From contig NZ_PKRQ01000001.1 in assembly GCF_002855575.1 (NCBI RefSeq), positions 186,001 through 250,000 on the forward strand: a stretch of 64,000 nt of DNA, read 5' to 3'. Shown here in pieces: positions 1-8,007 of this stretch. Position numbers and translations under genes: made by a program. Position 1 is the first letter of the stretch. Every line of letters starts with the position of its first letter. The notes beneath the pieces were generated by a model. That model had not been told where the DNA came from, ran no database searches, and saw only the letters and a list, made by a program, of their open reading frames with translations. The stretch is from Tabrizicola sp. TH137. Lineage in GTDB: Bacteria; Pseudomonadota; Alphaproteobacteria; Rhodobacterales; Rhodobacteraceae.

Positions 1-10
1 CGGGGGTCAT
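1..10 (-). CDS. Start of a gene running off the left edge (partial)
   Basis: Only the first codons are inside the window: an ATG on the minus strand at 10-8 followed by codons for Thr and Pro. What supports it is an AAGGAG ribosome site about six bases upstream (minus strand, around 16-22). It would continue the same-strand series that includes the TIGR02186 gene at 110-871, with a gap of about 100 bases. Product unknown. Confidence 0.4.
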
Positions 11-109
11 CGGGGCTCCTTTCCGTTTGCGGAAAGGTTGGGATCGGGGCGGGGTTGCGCAAGGCGGGGGATGAGCCCCCCACCCCGCCCCTCGCGGTTT
101 CGTGAGAGG

Positions 110-871
110 TCAGGTCCGGATGAGCCGGAAGCCCGCCGAGGCGGCCCAGCCGGCGAAGGCGGCCATGGCGAGCGCGAGCAGGCCATAGGCCCAGGGCGCC
201 TCGCGCGAGAGGTTGAAGAGCAGGCGTTCCAGCCCCTCTTTCCGCACGCCGATGACGCGGTCCTGCGCATCGACCACCCGCCCCTCGCGCGTCAGGAAGA
301 TGCGGACTCGGTATTCGCCTTCGGTCAGGTTGGCGGGCAGCACGATATCGGCGCGGAAGAGGGTCTGTTCGGTGAATTCCACCGCCCCTTGCAGCACCCG
401 GTAGCGGCCTTCGTTGATGCGGATGCGCTGCATCGCCTCGATGAAACTGGCGGTGTCGCCGGCCTCGGTCGCGGCGCCGACGGCGCGGATCACGCGGGGG
501 AGCGAGATGCGGTGGCGCAGGTCCTCGGTTTCCGAAAGGATCGAGCGCAGGGGGCCGGTGGTGGCCACGGCGTAGAAGGAGGGGGCGGCGTCCACGGCGA
601 CGGCTTCGGTATTCACCCAGATGCCTGCGACACGGTCCTTCTTGCGGATGGTCACCGGCATGGCGGGGCCTTCGACGGTGACGATGACCTCGAGCGGGGT
701 TTCCGGCGGCGGGGCGTCGCGCTTGACCGCGCCGTAGATCAGGATTTCCGACCCGTCGAAATTGGCGGTGATGGAGACGCGGTTCTGGCTCATCCCCGCG
801 ACGATGCCTTCGGAGGCGGCGGCGGGCGAGGCGATCAGGGCAAGGAACAGGGCCAGTGCGCGGCGGATCAC
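110..871 (-). CDS. TIGR02186 family membrane-anchored protein (TauE partner)
   Basis: 253-residue protein with an N-terminal signal peptide (RRALALFLALIASPAAAS), a largely beta extracytoplasmic body, and one C-terminal membrane segment (around residues 225-245) before a short basic tail. This matches the alphaproteobacterial TIGR02186 family, which is habitually encoded beside TauE/SafE exporters; its molecular role is not known to me. The GTG start at 871 is chosen because it makes a GTGA overlap with the stop of the upstream exporter gene, implying translational coupling, and because it places the signal peptide at the N terminus. The open frame extends further upstream only as a shadow of the exporter gene. 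Confidence 0.8.
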   Translation of the reverse strand: MIRRALALFLALIASPAAASEGIVAGMSQNRVSITANFDGSEILIYGAVKRDAPPPETPLEVIVTVEGPAMPVTIRKKDRVAGIWVNTEAVAVDAAPSFYAVATTGPLRSILSETEDLRHRISLPRVIRAVGAATEAGDTASFIEAMQRIRINEGRYRVLQGAVEFTEQTLFRADIVLPANLTEGEYRVRIFLTREGRVVDAQDRVIGVRKEGLERLLFNLSREAPWAYGLLALAMAAFAGWAASAGFRLIRT

Positions 872-1785
872 GGCAAGACCCCCGGCATGACGGAGTAAAG
901 CTCGGTCGGGCGAAGGAGGAGGTCCAGCGCGATCTTGACCGAGACGGCCAGCACCAGAAGCGCCAGCAGGATGCGCAACTGTTCGGCCTTCAGCCGCACG
1001 CCGACCGAGGTGCCGATCTGCGCGCCGATCACACCGCCAAGGATGAGGAGGAGCGCGAGAAGGATATCCACCGTCTGGCTGGTGACGGCATGCATGAAGG
1101 TGGTGAAGGCGGTGACGAAGATGATCTGGAAGAGCGAGGTGCCGACCACGACCTTGGTGGGCATTCCCAGCAGGTAGATCATCGCCGGGACCATGACGAA
1201 ACCGCCCCCCACCCCCATGATGGCGGCAAGAAAACCCACCAGCGCGCCCACGGCGAGGGGGGGCAGGACCGAGATATAAAGGCCCGAGGCGCGGAATTTC
1301 ATCTTCAGCGGCAGGCCATGCACCCAGGTATGGACATGCGACCGCCGCACCGGCCCGCCCTTCTGCGCGCGGAACCAGGCGCGCAGCGATTCCTGCAGCA
1401 TCATGCTGCCGATCAGGCCGAGGAAGAGGACATAGGAGAGCTGGACGAAGAGATCGACCTGGCCCAGCCGCGTCATCCATTGAAAGACCCAGATGCCCGC
1501 GCCCGACCCGGCCATCCCGCCGACCAGAAGCACCGTGCCCATGCGGAAATCCACCGCCTTGCGCCGGACCTGGGCCAGAACGCCCGACACGGAAGAGGCC
1601 ACCACCTGATTGGCCCCGGTCGCCACGGCGACGGCAGGCGGAACCCCGATGAAGAAGAGAAGCGGGGTGATCAGGAAGCCGCCGCCCACGCCGAACATGC
1701 CGGACAGAAAGCCGACCATGCCCCCAAGCCCGAGAAGCAGGAAGGCATTGACCGATACTTCGGCAATCGGAAGGTAGAGTTGCAT
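868..1785 (-). CDS. TSUP (TauE/SafE) family sulfur-anion exporter
   Basis: 305-residue polytopic membrane protein with the duplicated TSUP architecture: GMVGFLSGMFGVGGGFL near residue 20 and a second GFLAAIMGVGGGFVMVPAM repeat near residue 195, each followed by hydrophobic helices. The family exports sulfite, sulfoacetate or related sulfur anions across the inner membrane. The start MQLYLPIAEV at 1785 puts the first helix near the N terminus; an extra 20 residues upstream in frame look non-coding. It overlaps the TIGR02186 gene by four bases and is probably co-transcribed with it. The sequence does not show which anion is carried. Confidence 0.85.
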   Translation of the reverse strand: MQLYLPIAEVSVNAFLLLGLGGMVGFLSGMFGVGGGFLITPLLFFIGVPPAVAVATGANQVVASSVSGVLAQVRRKAVDFRMGTVLLVGGMAGSGAGIWVFQWMTRLGQVDLFVQLSYVLFLGLIGSMMLQESLRAWFRAQKGGPVRRSHVHTWVHGLPLKMKFRASGLYISVLPPLAVGALVGFLAAIMGVGGGFVMVPAMIYLLGMPTKVVVGTSLFQIIFVTAFTTFMHAVTSQTVDILLALLLILGGVIGAQIGTSVGVRLKAEQLRILLALLVLAVSVKIALDLLLRPTELYSVMPGVLP

Positions 1786-1863
1786 GGGCCCGGCCCGATG
1801 GGGAAGCGGCGTCTTGCCAAAGGGTTGCGCCCCTTTGGCGCGCAAGTCAAACGCTTGCCCGCC

Positions 1864-2658
1864 TCATCGGAGGTGGCGCAGGAAATGCCGCAGCACCCGT
1901 TCCAGTTTTGCCGCACCCAGGGGCGCCATGGCCTTGGTATGTTCGTGGCTGATCTTCTCGTCCGACAGGCCCGCCGCCATGTTGGTGATGGTGGAAATCG
2001 CCGCGACCTTCAGGCCGAGGAAGCGGGCGAGGATCACTTCCGGCACGGTGGACATGCCCACCGCATCGCCGCCAAGGATGCGGATGGCGCGAATCTCGGC
2101 CGGGGTTTCGAAGGAGGGGCCGGAATACCAGGCATAGACGCCTTCGGGCAGGGGGATGCCTTCGGCCTCGGCACTGGCCTTCAGGGCGGCGCGGAGGGCG
2201 GGGTCATGCGCATCGCCCATCGGGACGAAGCGGGCATCCGTGGCCTCGCCGATCAGCGGGTTGAGGCCCGAGAAGTTGATATGGTCCGACAGCAGCATCA
2301 GGTCGCCGGGGCGGATGTCGGGGCGCAGGCTGCCTGCGGCATTGGTGGCGATGAGGCTATCCGCGCCCAGGGCCTTCAGCAGGTCGAGTGCGGGGCGCAT
2401 CGCGGAGGGGTTGCCCTTTTCGTAGTAATGTTCCCGCGCGCCGAAGACGGCGACGCGGACCCCTTCCAGATCGCCGATGACAAGGTTGGGGTTATGCCCC
2501 GACACGCCCGCATGGGGAAAGCCCGGCAGATCGGCATAGGGGATGGCCACCCCGTCCACCGCCCCCGCCAGATGGCCGAGGCCGGAGCCGAGGATCAGGC
2601 CCAGCCGGACCGGGGCTTCGCCCGCGCGGGCGCGGACGAGGGAGAGGGTATCGGTCAC
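1864..2658 (-). CDS. punA: Purine nucleoside phosphorylase, trimeric type
   Basis: 264-residue enzyme that phosphorolyses purine nucleosides to free base and ribose-1-phosphate in the cytoplasm. Visible motifs are ILGSGLG (residues 22-28, phosphate-binding Ser), FGAREHYYEKG, ATNAAGS, the base-site loop YSGPSFETPAEIR, GMSTVPEV and TITNMAAG. The Asn in the last motif is the residue that favours 6-oxopurines (inosine, guanosine) in this family. The GTG start at 2658 lies one base after the TAA of the preceding permease, so the enzyme is the last gene of a nucleoside-uptake operon and presumably acts on what the transporter brings in. Confidence 0.92.
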   Translation of the reverse strand: MTDTLSLVRARAGEAPVRLGLILGSGLGHLAGAVDGVAIPYADLPGFPHAGVSGHNPNLVIGDLEGVRVAVFGAREHYYEKGNPSAMRPALDLLKALGADSLIATNAAGSLRPDIRPGDLMLLSDHINFSGLNPLIGEATDARFVPMGDAHDPALRAALKASAEAEGIPLPEGVYAWYSGPSFETPAEIRAIRILGGDAVGMSTVPEVILARFLGLKVAAISTITNMAAGLSDEKISHEHTKAMAPLGAAKLERVLRHFLRHLR

Positions 2659-2659
2659 C

Positions 2660-3628
2660 TTACCGTTCCTTCACATAGGGTTCGCCCCCCGCCCGCGGCG
2701 GGATGGCCTTGCCGACAAAGCCCGCCAGCACCAGCACCGTCAGCACATAGGGCAGCGCATCGAGGAAGGGGACGGGGATCTTGACCTGCACCACCGCCTC
2801 GACCACGTCGGGACGCAGGGCCAGCGCCTGGAAGAACCCGAAAAGAAGGCAGGCCCAAAGCGCCGCCACGGGCCGCCATTTGGCAAAGATCAGGGCGGCC
2901 AGCGCGATATAGCCGCGCCCGGCCGTCATCTCGCGCCCGAAACCGGCCTGAAGGGCAGTGGCCATATAGGCCCCGGCCAGACCGCAGAGGATGCCGGTGA
3001 TGGCGACGGCGGCAAAGCGCAGCCCCTTGACCGAGATGCCCGCCGTATCCACCGCCGCCGGATTTTCCCCCACCGCGCGCAGGCGCAGGCCAAAGCGGGT
3101 GCGGAACAATATCCACCAGGTCAGCGGCACGGTGAGGACCGCGACATAGACCAGCAGGGAATGGCCCGAGATCACCTCGTGATAAAGCGGGCCGAGGATG
3201 GGGACGGATTGCAGTTCCTCGGCAAAGGGAAGGGTGATGGGGTGGAAGCGGGCCTCGCCCTCCAGCGGCGGGGTGCGGCCGCCCTGGCCGAAGAGGCGCT
3301 GCGCGACAAGCACGGTGATGCCGGAGGCCACGAAATTCAGCGCCACGCCCGAGATGAGCTGGTTGCCCCGGAAGGTGATGGAGGCGATGCCATGGATCCC
3401 CGCCATCAGCATGGAGGCGAGGATGCCCGCCATCAGCCCCGCCCAGACCGACCCCGTCAGGAAGGCGACGGAGGCCGAGGACATGGCGGCCATCAGCATC
3501 TTGCCTTCCAGCCCGATGTCGAAGATGCCCGCCCGTTCGGAGTAAAGCCCGGCAAGGCAGGCAAAGAGCAGCGGCGTGGCAAGGCGGATCGTGGAGTCGA
3601 GGATTTGCAGAAGCGTGGCGTAATCCAT
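2660..3628 (-). CDS. Nucleoside ABC transporter permease (second subunit)
   Basis: 322-residue inner-membrane permease of the branched-chain/ribose-type family (BPD_transp_2), with about eight to ten hydrophobic segments and the family motif AGIFDIGLEGKMLMAA near residue 32. It pairs with the longer permease upstream to form the channel for a BMP-family binding protein. The ATG at 3628 shares its A with the TGA of the upstream permease (TGATG), which fixes the start. Paired permeases of this kind with a neighbouring nucleoside phosphorylase are the layout of guanosine/inosine importers such as NupNOPQ; substrate is inferred from context. Confidence 0.88.
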   Translation of the reverse strand: MDYATLLQILDSTIRLATPLLFACLAGLYSERAGIFDIGLEGKMLMAAMSSASVAFLTGSVWAGLMAGILASMLMAGIHGIASITFRGNQLISGVALNFVASGITVLVAQRLFGQGGRTPPLEGEARFHPITLPFAEELQSVPILGPLYHEVISGHSLLVYVAVLTVPLTWWILFRTRFGLRLRAVGENPAAVDTAGISVKGLRFAAVAITGILCGLAGAYMATALQAGFGREMTAGRGYIALAALIFAKWRPVAALWACLLFGFFQALALRPDVVEAVVQVKIPVPFLDALPYVLTVLVLAGFVGKAIPPRAGGEPYVKER

Positions 3629-4734
3629 CACGCGGCCCCCTTCGCCAGACGTCCCGCGCGGAACAGGTTGAAGATCCAGGTCAGCAGCATCCGCACCATC
3701 ATGTCCAAGGCACCGGTGAAGAGGATGACAAGGCCCTGGACCACGGTCCGCATCTCGATCGGGATCTTGGTCCAGAGGCCAAGCTCTGCGCCCCCCTGGA
3801 AGAGGAAGCCGAAGAGGAGGGCGGCCAGCACCACGCCGACAGGATGGTTGCGCCCCATCAGCGCGACCGCGATGCCGATGAAACCCGCGCCAGAGGCGGA
3901 ATTGCCCAGAAGGCGCTCTGCCTCGCCCATCACGTTGTTGATGGCCATCATCCCGGCAAGCCCCCCGGAGATCAGCATGGCCAGCATGATGATCCCGAAG
4001 GGCGAGATGCCCGCATAGCGCGCGGCGGGTTCCGATTTGCCGAAGGCGCGGATCGCATAGCCCAGCCGCGTGCGCCACAACAGCGCCCAGACCACCACCG
4101 CCATGGCCAGCGCGATGAAGAGCGTCACATTGGCCGGCACGCCCGAGGTGAAGATCAGGCTGAGGCCCGGCAGTTCGTTCAAGGTGGGCAGGTGGACGGC
4201 TTCGGGGAAGTTGGCCGTGGCCGGGTCCATCTGCCCGTCGGGGCGCAGCACATCGACCAGCATGAAGATCAGGAAGGCCGAGGCGATGTAGTTGAACATG
4301 ATCGTGGTGATCACGATATGGCTGCCGCGTTTCGCTTGCAGATAGGCCGGGATCGCCGCCCAGGCCGCGCCAAAGGCGGCCCCGGCAAAGGTCGCCCCGA
4401 TCAGGGCAAGCGACCAGTGCGGCCAGGGCAGGAACAGGCAGCAGAGCGCGACGCCGAGGCCGCCAAGCTGTGCCTGCCCCTCGCCGCCGATGTTGAAGAG
4501 ACCGGCATGGAAGGCCACGGTCACGGCCAGCCCGGTAAACATGAAGGAGGTGGCGTAATAGAGCGTGTAGCCCCAGCCATAGGCGTTCATCACCGAGCCC
4601 TGCACCATCACGGTGATCGCCTCCCACGGATCCTGCCCGATGGCGAGGATGACGAGGGCGGCAATCGTCGCGGCGAGGAGGAGCGAGATCAGGGGGACAA
4701 GGGCCAGATCGGCCCAGCGCGGCAGGCGTTCCAT
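3628..4734 (-). CDS. Nucleoside ABC transporter permease (first subunit)
   Basis: 368-residue permease with an N-terminal hydrophobic anchor, the family motif HAGLFNIGGEGQAQLGG near residue 80 and multiple further membrane helices; the C terminus is amphipathic and basic. It is longer than its partner, as is normal for the NupP-like member of such pairs. The start at 4734 gives a TGATG junction with the ATPase gene upstream, and its stop gives the same junction with the next permease, so the three are tightly coupled translationally. Confidence 0.88.
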   Translation of the reverse strand: MERLPRWADLALVPLISLLLAATIAALVILAIGQDPWEAITVMVQGSVMNAYGWGYTLYYATSFMFTGLAVTVAFHAGLFNIGGEGQAQLGGLGVALCCLFLPWPHWSLALIGATFAGAAFGAAWAAIPAYLQAKRGSHIVITTIMFNYIASAFLIFMLVDVLRPDGQMDPATANFPEAVHLPTLNELPGLSLIFTSGVPANVTLFIALAMAVVVWALLWRTRLGYAIRAFGKSEPAARYAGISPFGIIMLAMLISGGLAGMMAINNVMGEAERLLGNSASGAGFIGIAVALMGRNHPVGVVLAALLFGFLFQGGAELGLWTKIPIEMRTVVQGLVILFTGALDMMVRMLLTWIFNLFRAGRLAKGAA

Positions 4735-6278
4735 CAGGCGGCCTCTCCTTTCCCGGTCATCCCGGCCATCATCAGGCCGAGGTCGCGTTCATCGGTCGTC
4801 TCGGGGTCGCGGAAGCCCATGATGCGCCCGTCGAACATCACCGCGATGCGGTCCGACAGGCTGCGGATTTCATCGAGTTCCACGCTCACGAGAAGGATCG
4901 CCTTGCCCTGATCGCGAAGGCTGACGATCTGCTTGTGGATGAATTCGATGGCCCCGATATCCACCCCGCGCGTCGGCTGGCCGATCAGCAGCAGGTCGGG
5001 ATTGCGTTCGATCTCCCGCGCCACGACGATCTTCTGCTGGTTGCCACCCGAAAAGCTTTTGGCGGCGAGGGTCGGGATCGGCGGGCGCACGTCGAAGGTG
5101 GCCATCTTCTTTTCGGTATCGGCGCGCAGGGCGTCATTGTCCATGAAGAGGGCGTTCTTCTGGTATTCCGGCGCGTCGTGATAGCCGAAGGCCACATTCT
5201 CCCACGCCGTGAAATCCATGATCAGGCCCAGCGCCTGCCGATCCTCGGGCACATGGGCGATGCCCGCCGCCCGGCGCGACCGCGCGTCGGACCCCTTGCC
5301 GGACAGGGGCAGGTCGGCCCCTTTCAGTGTGACCTTGCCGGTGGCGCGTGCGATGCCGCCCAGCGCCTCCAGCAGTTCCGATTGCCCGTTTCCGGCAACA
5401 CCCGCGATCCCCAGAATCTCGCCCGCGCGAATCTCGAAGCTGACGCCTTTCAGGCGTTCCACCCCATGTTCATCGACCACGCGTAGGTCTTCGACCTTGA
5501 GCACGGTGCGGCCCAGCATCGCGGGTTTCTTCTCCACCTCCAGAAGCACCTTGCGGCCCACCATGAGTTCGGCAAGCTGTTCGGGGCTGGTCTCAGCGGT
5601 CTTGACCGTGCCGACCATGGTGCCGCGCCGCATGACCGAGACATTGTCGGTCGTCTCCATGATCTCGCGCAGCTTGTGGGTGATGAGGATGATGGTCTTG
5701 CCCTGATCGCGCAGCCCCTTGAGGATGCGGAACAGGTGATCGGCCTCGGCCGGGGTCAGCACGCCCGTCGGTTCATCAAGGATCAGGATATCGGCCTGAC
5801 GGTACAGCGCCTTGAGGATCTCCACCCGCTGCTGATGGCCGACGGAGAGGTCTTCGATCACCGCGTCGGGATCGACATCCAGTTCATATTCCCGCGCGAG
5901 ATCGGTCAGCACCTTGCGCGCCTTGGAGAGGGACCCCGCGAGCAGCGCCCCCTCTTCCGCCCCGAGGACGACGTTTTCGAGGACGGTGAAATTCTGCACC
6001 AGCTTGAAATGCTGGAAGACCATGCCGATGCCGGCGCGGATGGCGCTCTGGCTGTCGGGGATGGTGGTGGGCTGGCCGTTGATCAGGATCTCGCCCGAAT
6101 CGGCGCGGTAGAAGCCGTAGAGGATGGACATCAGCGTGGACTTGCCCGCGCCGTTTTCGCCGATGATCCCGTGGATCGTGCCTTTCGGCACGGCGATGTG
6201 GATGTCCTTGTTGGCCTGCACCGGACCGAAGGCCTTTGAAATGCCCTTCAGTTCGATGGCGTAGCGCGCATCCGCCAT
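4734..6278 (-). CDS. Nucleoside ABC transporter ATP-binding protein (duplicated ATPase)
   Basis: 514-residue protein with two fused ABC ATPase domains, the form used by ribose/nucleoside importers. Domain 1 has Walker A GENGAGKST (40-48), a modified signature LSVGHQQR near 144 and Walker B ILILDEPTG near 165. Domain 2 has the usual degenerate Walker A (GVAGNGQSELL, near 290) and an intact signature SFSGGNQQK near 406. It energises the two downstream permeases. A 12-bp inverted repeat (6339-6368) lies between this gene and the binding-protein gene upstream and may lower expression of the membrane components relative to the binding protein. Confidence 0.92.
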   Translation of the reverse strand: MADARYAIELKGISKAFGPVQANKDIHIAVPKGTIHGIIGENGAGKSTLMSILYGFYRADSGEILINGQPTTIPDSQSAIRAGIGMVFQHFKLVQNFTVLENVVLGAEEGALLAGSLSKARKVLTDLAREYELDVDPDAVIEDLSVGHQQRVEILKALYRQADILILDEPTGVLTPAEADHLFRILKGLRDQGKTIILITHKLREIMETTDNVSVMRRGTMVGTVKTAETSPEQLAELMVGRKVLLEVEKKPAMLGRTVLKVEDLRVVDEHGVERLKGVSFEIRAGEILGIAGVAGNGQSELLEALGGIARATGKVTLKGADLPLSGKGSDARSRRAAGIAHVPEDRQALGLIMDFTAWENVAFGYHDAPEYQKNALFMDNDALRADTEKKMATFDVRPPIPTLAAKSFSGGNQQKIVVAREIERNPDLLLIGQPTRGVDIGAIEFIHKQIVSLRDQGKAILLVSVELDEIRSLSDRIAVMFDGRIMGFRDPETTDERDLGLMMAGMTGKGEAA

Positions 6279-6338
6279 TTCGTTCCCCCTGTTCCGTTGC
6301 CCGTCTTTTCACTGCGGGTTCGACCGGTCCGTATCAAA

Positions 6339-6368
6339 GATGCCGCGCCAAGGGTCTGGCGCGGCATC
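6339..6368 (-). terminator. Intercistronic stem-loop between binding protein and ATPase
   Basis: Perfect 12-bp inverted repeat (GATGCCGCGCCA and its complement) around a 6-base loop. There is no T-run on the minus strand, so it is more likely an RNA-stabilising or attenuating hairpin than a full terminator. The position, directly after a solute-binding-protein gene, is where such hairpins commonly sit. Confidence 0.6.
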
Positions 6369-6391
6369 CGCTGTTGCATGCCGTCAGGCGA

Positions 6392-7387
6392 TCAGAACGT
6401 GGCCGCCGGGCAGGTGTTGTCGGACATGTAGTCGTGAACCACCAGTTCGCCCGACTTGATCTTGGCGGCGGCGGCATCGACGGCGGCCTGCATGTCGGCG
6501 GTCACGAGCGCGGCATTGTGTTCGTCCATCGCATAGCCCACGCCGTCATTGGCCAGACCCATGACGTTGATGCCGGGGGTCAGGTCGGTGCCTTCCTTGA
6601 AGGCCTCATAGACCGCGTTGTCCACGCGCTTGAGCATCGAGGTCAGGACCGAGCCGGGATGCATGTAGTTCTGGTTGCTGTCCACGCCGATCGACAGGAT
6701 GCCTTCGTCGGCAGCGGCCTGAAGCACGCCGACGCCTGTGCCGCCCGCAGCGGCATAGATCACATCCGCACCCTGTGCCTTCTGGCCCTTGGCCAGTTCC
6801 GCGCCCTTGACGGGGTCATTCCAGGCGGCCGGGGTGGTGCCGGTCATGTTCAGAACGATGGTCGCATCGGGGTTCACGGCCTTCACGCCCTGGGCATAGC
6901 CGCAGCCGAACTTGCGGATCAGCGGGATGTCCATGCCGCCGATGAAGCCGACGGTCCCGGTCTTGGAGGCGAGGCCGGCCATCATGCCGACGAGGTAGGA
7001 GCCTTCATGTTCGTTGAACACCACCGATTTGACGTTGGGCGCATCCACGACCATGTCGATGATGGCGAATTTGGTGTCCGGGAAATCCGGCGCGACCTTG
7101 GTCAGCGCATCGCCGAAGGCGAAGCCCGTCATCACGATCGGGTTGGAGCCCGCTTCGGCCAGACGGCGCAGCGCCTGTTCGCGCTGGGCTTCGTCCTGCA
7201 TCTCCAGTTCCTTGTAGGTGCCACCGGTTTCCTGGGCCCAGCGTTCGGCCCCGTTGAAGGCGGCCTCGTTGAAGGATTTGTCGAACTTGCCGCCAAGATC
7301 GAAGATCACGGCCGGTTCGGCCGCGGCGACGCCGGCCGTCAGCGCCAGCGTGGCAGCCGCGCCGAGGAAGTGCTTCATAAGGGTCAT
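6392..7387 (-). CDS. BMP family nucleoside-binding protein
   Basis: 331-residue periplasmic solute-binding protein of the Basic Membrane Protein/PnrA family, which binds purine nucleosides. The N terminus is a signal peptide (hydrophobic core LGAAATLALTAG, AAA-E cleavage region) without a lipobox cysteine, so it should be a soluble periplasmic protein rather than the lipoprotein seen in many family members. Motifs include GKFDKSFNEAAFNGA near residue 33, a GFIGGMDIP stretch mid-protein and AAGGTGVGVLQAA. The start at 7387 is preceded by a good GGGAGA ribosome site; the 16 extra in-frame residues upstream lack one. First gene of the nucleoside operon. Confidence 0.9.
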   Translation of the reverse strand: MTLMKHFLGAAATLALTAGVAAAEPAVIFDLGGKFDKSFNEAAFNGAERWAQETGGTYKELEMQDEAQREQALRRLAEAGSNPIVMTGFAFGDALTKVAPDFPDTKFAIIDMVVDAPNVKSVVFNEHEGSYLVGMMAGLASKTGTVGFIGGMDIPLIRKFGCGYAQGVKAVNPDATIVLNMTGTTPAAWNDPVKGAELAKGQKAQGADVIYAAAGGTGVGVLQAAADEGILSIGVDSNQNYMHPGSVLTSMLKRVDNAVYEAFKEGTDLTPGINVMGLANDGVGYAMDEHNAALVTADMQAAVDAAAAKIKSGELVVHDYMSDNTCPAATF

Positions 7388-7463
7388 ACTGGTCTCCCGG
7401 TTGTCATTATGGGTCGTGGTCTGGCACCGCCCCATCCTTTCGGCCGGGCGTCGGTTCAGCGCC

Positions 7464-7494
7464 AGTTTAGGGCGGATTCGCGACGGAGGGTCAA
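7464..7494 (-). promoter_or_regulatory. Possible sigma-70 promoter for the nucleoside operon
   Basis: On the minus strand TTGACC (7494-7489), a 19-base spacer and TAAACT (7469-7464), about 70 bases before the binding-protein start. The spacer is slightly long. The rest of 7388-7590 holds no gene that I can see. Confidence 0.35.
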
Positions 7495-7590
7495 CACCTC
7501 ATTGTGAAGCGGGGCGGCCGGATTTGACTTATTGATCAAGAATGCGGCAGGCGACGTTGCGGCATGGGGGCGGCACGGGTCAGACCGGGG

Positions 7591-8007
7591 TCAGGCCAGC
7601 GCGCGCTGCATCATGATGGCCGCGAGGCGGCTGCCATCGGGGCGGGCGTAATAGCCCGGGCGCCGCCCGGATTCGGCGAATCCCTGCCCGGTATAGAGGG
7701 CGCGGGCGGCGGCGTTGTCCTCGGCCACTTCGAGGAAGGCGAGGGCGGCGCTGCGCAGCCGGGCCTGATAGAGGAAGCGCGCAACCAGCTTGCGCCCCAG
7801 CCCGCGGCGGCGCGCCTCGGGCGCGACGGCGAGGGTGAGGAGTTCGGCCTCCCCCGCAACGGCACGGCCAAGGAGGAAGCCCGCATCGCCTTCGACCAGA
7901 AGAAAGGCGAGCGGGTCGGAAAGGAAGGCCGCGAAGGCCGCCTCGGACCAGGGCGGGGGGCTGCTGAAGCAGCGCGCATGCAGGGCGGCGAGATCGGCGG
8001 GGGTCAC
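7591..8007 (-). CDS. rimI: RimI-like GNAT N-acetyltransferase
   Basis: 138-residue single-domain GNAT enzyme. The acetyl-CoA binding motif is VAPEARRRGLGRKLVARFL (residues 61-79), followed by FLEVAEDNAAARALYTGQGF (RimI-type motif B) and GYYARPDGSRLAAIMMQ. RimI acetylates the N-terminal Ala of ribosomal protein S18, and a rimI directly after tsaB is a common arrangement, which supports the call over a generic acetyltransferase. The GTG start at 8007 overlaps the tsaB stop (GTGA), so the two are translationally coupled. Confidence 0.82.
   Translation of the reverse strand: MTPADLAALHARCFSSPPPWSEAAFAAFLSDPLAFLLVEGDAGFLLGRAVAGEAELLTLAVAPEARRRGLGRKLVARFLYQARLRSAALAFLEVAEDNAAARALYTGQGFAESGRRPGYYARPDGSRLAAIMMQRALA

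Noticed and set aside
856..2784. Long plus-strand frame of 642 codons
   Set aside because: It is antisense to the TauE exporter and purine nucleoside phosphorylase genes, which have clear families and motifs. The frame is rich in His, Arg, Gly and Asp, the usual result of reading high-GC genes backwards.
2660..4627. A 655-residue fused permease
   Set aside because: The first half is an out-of-frame reading of the upstream permease gene. The real second permease starts at 3628 with a TGATG junction.
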